DNA from: Mesorhizobium sp.
GTDB lineage: Bacteria; Pseudomonadota; Alphaproteobacteria; Rhizobiales; Rhizobiaceae
DNA: 23,132 nucleotides
NCBI GenBank assembly: GCA_019509685.1
Contig: JAEKLU010000221.1
Location: forward strand, 1-23,132
Direction: 5' to 3'
Shown: positions 21,316 through 23,132 of the stretch, in pieces
How positions within the stretch are numbered: position 1 is the stretch's first letter
Layout: every line of letters starts with the position of its first letter
Position numbers and translations under genes: made by a program
The notes under the pieces: generated by a model
What the model was told of the DNA's origin: nothing
Seen by the model: the letters and a program-made list of their open reading frames with translations, nothing else
The model's database searches: none

Positions 21316-22767
21316 ATGCGCCCCATCACAAAACATGCCGTGCCGCAGGCCGGCGACATCTGCCGCCTGTCCGCCGTGGCGCTCGCTGAGGCCATCCGGC
21401 ATCGCCGCCTGTCGGTGCGCGAGGTGGTTGCCGCCTTCCTCGATCGCATCGAGGCCGTGAATCCGCTGGTCAACGCCGTCGTCTCACTGCGCGAGCGCGG
21501 TGACGTCCTGGCCGAGGCCGATGCAGCCGATGCCCGGCTGGCCCAAGGCGGCGAGACCGGGTCATTGTTCGGCCTGCCGATCGCGGTCAAGGACCTTGCC
21601 CTGACCAAGGGTTTGCGCACCACGTTCGGCTCGCCGATCTTCGCCGACTTCGTGCCGGATGAGGACGAGTTTTTCGTCGAGCGTATCCGCAAGGCCGGCG
21701 CCATCATCATCGGCAAGACCAATGTTCCCGAATTCGGGCTGGGCTCCAACACCTACAATCCGGTCTTCGGGCCGACGCTGAATGCCTTCGACCCGGCGCT
21801 GACCGCCGGCGGCTCGAGCGGCGGCGCGGCGGTGGCGCTGGCGCTCGACATGGTGCCGGTTGCCGACGGCAGCGATTTCGGCGGCTCGCTGCGCAATCCG
21901 GCCGCCTGGAACAATGTCTACGGCTTCCGCCCTTCGCAAGGCCTCGTTCCGGCCGGGCCGATGTTCGACGTCTTCCATTCGCAGATGGGTGTCGAAGGGC
22001 CGATGGGGCGCGGCGTGCGCGACATCGCGCTTTTGCTCGACGAGCAGGCCGGCCATCATCCGCGGGCGCCGCTGTCGCATGACAGCCAAGGCTCGTTCCT
22101 CGAAGGCCTGGCGAGAAAAGCGGCCGGCGGCCGCATCGCCTGGCTCGGCGATCTCGGCGGCCATTTGCCGATGGAGCCGGGCGTTCTCGACCTATGCGAG
22201 GCCTCGCTGGCCCGCTTCGCGGACGCATCCTTCCACAGCGAGGCGCTGGTGCCGGACATCGATTTCGAGGCGCTGTGGCAGGCCTTCGTCATCCTGCGCC
22301 AGGCGAGCAGCGGCTGCGGACTGAAGGCGCATTACGACGATCCGGCAAAACGCGGACTGCTGAAACCCGAGGCGATCTGGGAGGTTGAACAGGCGATGCG
22401 TCTGAGCGCGCCACAGGTCCATGCCGCCACCGTACGGCGCACATCGTGGCACCGGACGCTGCTGTCGCTGTTCGAACGCTTCGATCTCATCGCGCTGCCG
22501 AGCGCGCAGGTCTTTCCCTTCGAGGTTTCGACGCACTGGCCGCGCGAGGTCGCCGGGCGTGCCATGGACAGCTATCATCGCTGGATGCAGGTCTCGGCCT
22601 TCGCCACGCTGGGCGGCTGCCCGGCGCTCAACGTGCCGGCCGGTTTCGACGAAAAGGGCCGGCCGATGGGCATGCAGCTGATCGGCCGGCCGCGCGGCGA
22701 CCTCGATGTGCTGCGGGCCGGCGCTGCCTATGAGGCGATTTTGCCCTGGGATGCAGGAGCGGCATAG
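21316..22767 (+). CDS. Amidase signature family enzyme
   Basis: A 483-residue hydrolase of the amidase signature (AS) family, acting on a C-N bond of an unknown amide. The Ser-cisSer-Lys triad is complete by position: Lys92 in IAVKDLA, cis-Ser167 in TAGGSSGGAA, and nucleophile Ser191 in GSDFGGSLRNPA; the 75- and 24-residue spacings equal those of FAAH. The C-terminal part (FATLGGCPALNVPAGFDEKGRPMGMQLIGRP) is also typical of the family. The start is ATG 21316, five bases after the ribokinase stop; the in-frame upstream start lies inside rbsK and is rejected. This is not obviously GatA, as there is no gatC or gatB neighbour and the amidase core differs (GSDFGGSLRNPA rather than GTDTGGSIRQPA-type wording). 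Confidence 0.93.
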   Translation: MRPITKHAVPQAGDICRLSAVALAEAIRHRRLSVREVVAAFLDRIEAVNPLVNAVVSLRERGDVLAEADAADARLAQGGETGSLFGLPIAVKDLALTKGLRTTFGSPIFADFVPDEDEFFVERIRKAGAIIIGKTNVPEFGLGSNTYNPVFGPTLNAFDPALTAGGSSGGAAVALALDMVPVADGSDFGGSLRNPAAWNNVYGFRPSQGLVPAGPMFDVFHSQMGVEGPMGRGVRDIALLLDEQAGHHPRAPLSHDSQGSFLEGLARKAAGGRIAWLGDLGGHLPMEPGVLDLCEASLARFADASFHSEALVPDIDFEALWQAFVILRQASSGCGLKAHYDDPAKRGLLKPEAIWEVEQAMRLSAPQVHAATVRRTSWHRTLLSLFERFDLIALPSAQVFPFEVSTHWPREVAGRAMDSYHRWMQVSAFATLGGCPALNVPAGFDEKGRPMGMQLIGRPRGDLDVLRAGAAYEAILPWDAGAA

Positions 22768-22860
22768 GCACTCGGCCGGCACCGCTTGCGTCGGCAGCCA
22801 CGTCGTGCATTGATCCATCCGGCCACCGCCGCATCACCTCTATCCCCTGCCGAGGAAACC

Positions 22861-23132
22861 ATGTCGCTGGAACTCTATGCAACCTATGTCGTCGCCTGCA
22901 TCGTCATCATCCTGGTGCCGGGCCCGACGGTGACGCTGATCATCGCCAACAGCATCCGCCACGGCTCGCGCGCGGGCTTGGCCAACGTCGCCGGCACCCA
23001 GGCCGGCCTCGCCATCATGATCGCCATCGTCGGCATCGGTCTCAATACGCTGATCGCCGGCATGGGTCACTGGTTCGAATGGGTGCGACTGATCGGCGCC
23101 GCCTACCTGATCTGGATGGGCGTGCAGATGTT
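22861..23132 (+). CDS. LysE/RhtB-family amino-acid exporter (3' end outside window)
   Basis: The first 90 residues of an open frame that runs off the window. It starts MSLELYATYVVACIVIILVPGPTV, the typical LysE/RhtB N terminus with the conserved PGP in the first helix, then the conserved IRHGSRAGLANVAGTQAGL loop and helix 2, and an RLIGAAYLIWMGVQM helix 3. Members are inner-membrane proteins of about 205 residues with six helices that export amino acids such as threonine, homoserine, lysine or leucine; the substrate cannot be told. GAGGA before ATG 22861 supports the start. It lies 93 bases after the amidase gene on the same strand. Confidence 0.92.
   Translation, partial: MSLELYATYVVACIVIILVPGPTVTLIIANSIRHGSRAGLANVAGTQAGLAIMIAIVGIGLNTLIAGMGHWFEWVRLIGAAYLIWMGVQM

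Overview
The window looks like chromosome of a Mesorhizobium-type alphaproteobacterium (Hyphomicrobiales). This is inferred from the high GC content, the family mix (KdpE, IalB-like, DUF2214, DUF2244, LCM-type methyltransferase, paired DUF1801 proteins), the dispersed palindromic repeats of rhizobial type, and a CtrA-type site. No tRNA, rRNA, insertion sequence, CRISPR array or phage gene is visible.

Layout. (1) 1-305: the 3' end of a kdpE-like response regulator, followed by a large imperfect palindromic repeat (349-527). (2) 601-9471, minus strand: a giant glycine-rich autotransporter of 2746 residues with an IalB-family gene 33 bases downstream, probably one surface/host-interaction unit. 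A 336-base divergent regulatory region separates it from a small Gln-rich secreted protein (9808). (3) 10261-11037: a Nudix hydrolase and a decayed 3' fragment of a citrate synthase-like gene. (4) 11039-13525: a plus-strand run of ArsR regulator, SRPBCC protein, VOC protein, small two-helix membrane protein and two DUF1801 proteins, started by a good sigma70-like promoter. (5) 13556-17185: housekeeping and hypothetical genes: a GNAT acetyltransferase, DUF2214, endonuclease III, DUF2244, a small exported or membrane protein, and a SAM methyltransferase. (6) 17301-18203: an Ada-like AraC/O6-methylguanine methyltransferase fusion. (7) 18438-20259: a tight four-gene cassette of exported proteins: two paralogous pilin-like beta proteins flanking a single-domain PapD-like chaperone and an unknown protein. 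A strong terminator and a perfect CtrA-type box precede it. (8) 20405-23132: ribokinase with a TTG start, an amidase, and the start of a LysE-family exporter.

The best candidate for an undescribed system is the 18.4-20.3 kb cassette. It has the parts of a miniature chaperone-dependent surface-fibre system but no usher in the window, and it carries a cell-cycle-type (CtrA) promoter element. The second is the autotransporter, whose passenger carries about 28 copies of a Gly-rich core, about 61 residues apart on average, with IalB next to it. Everything here was read by eye; family assignments are from sequence motifs and were not checked against a database.
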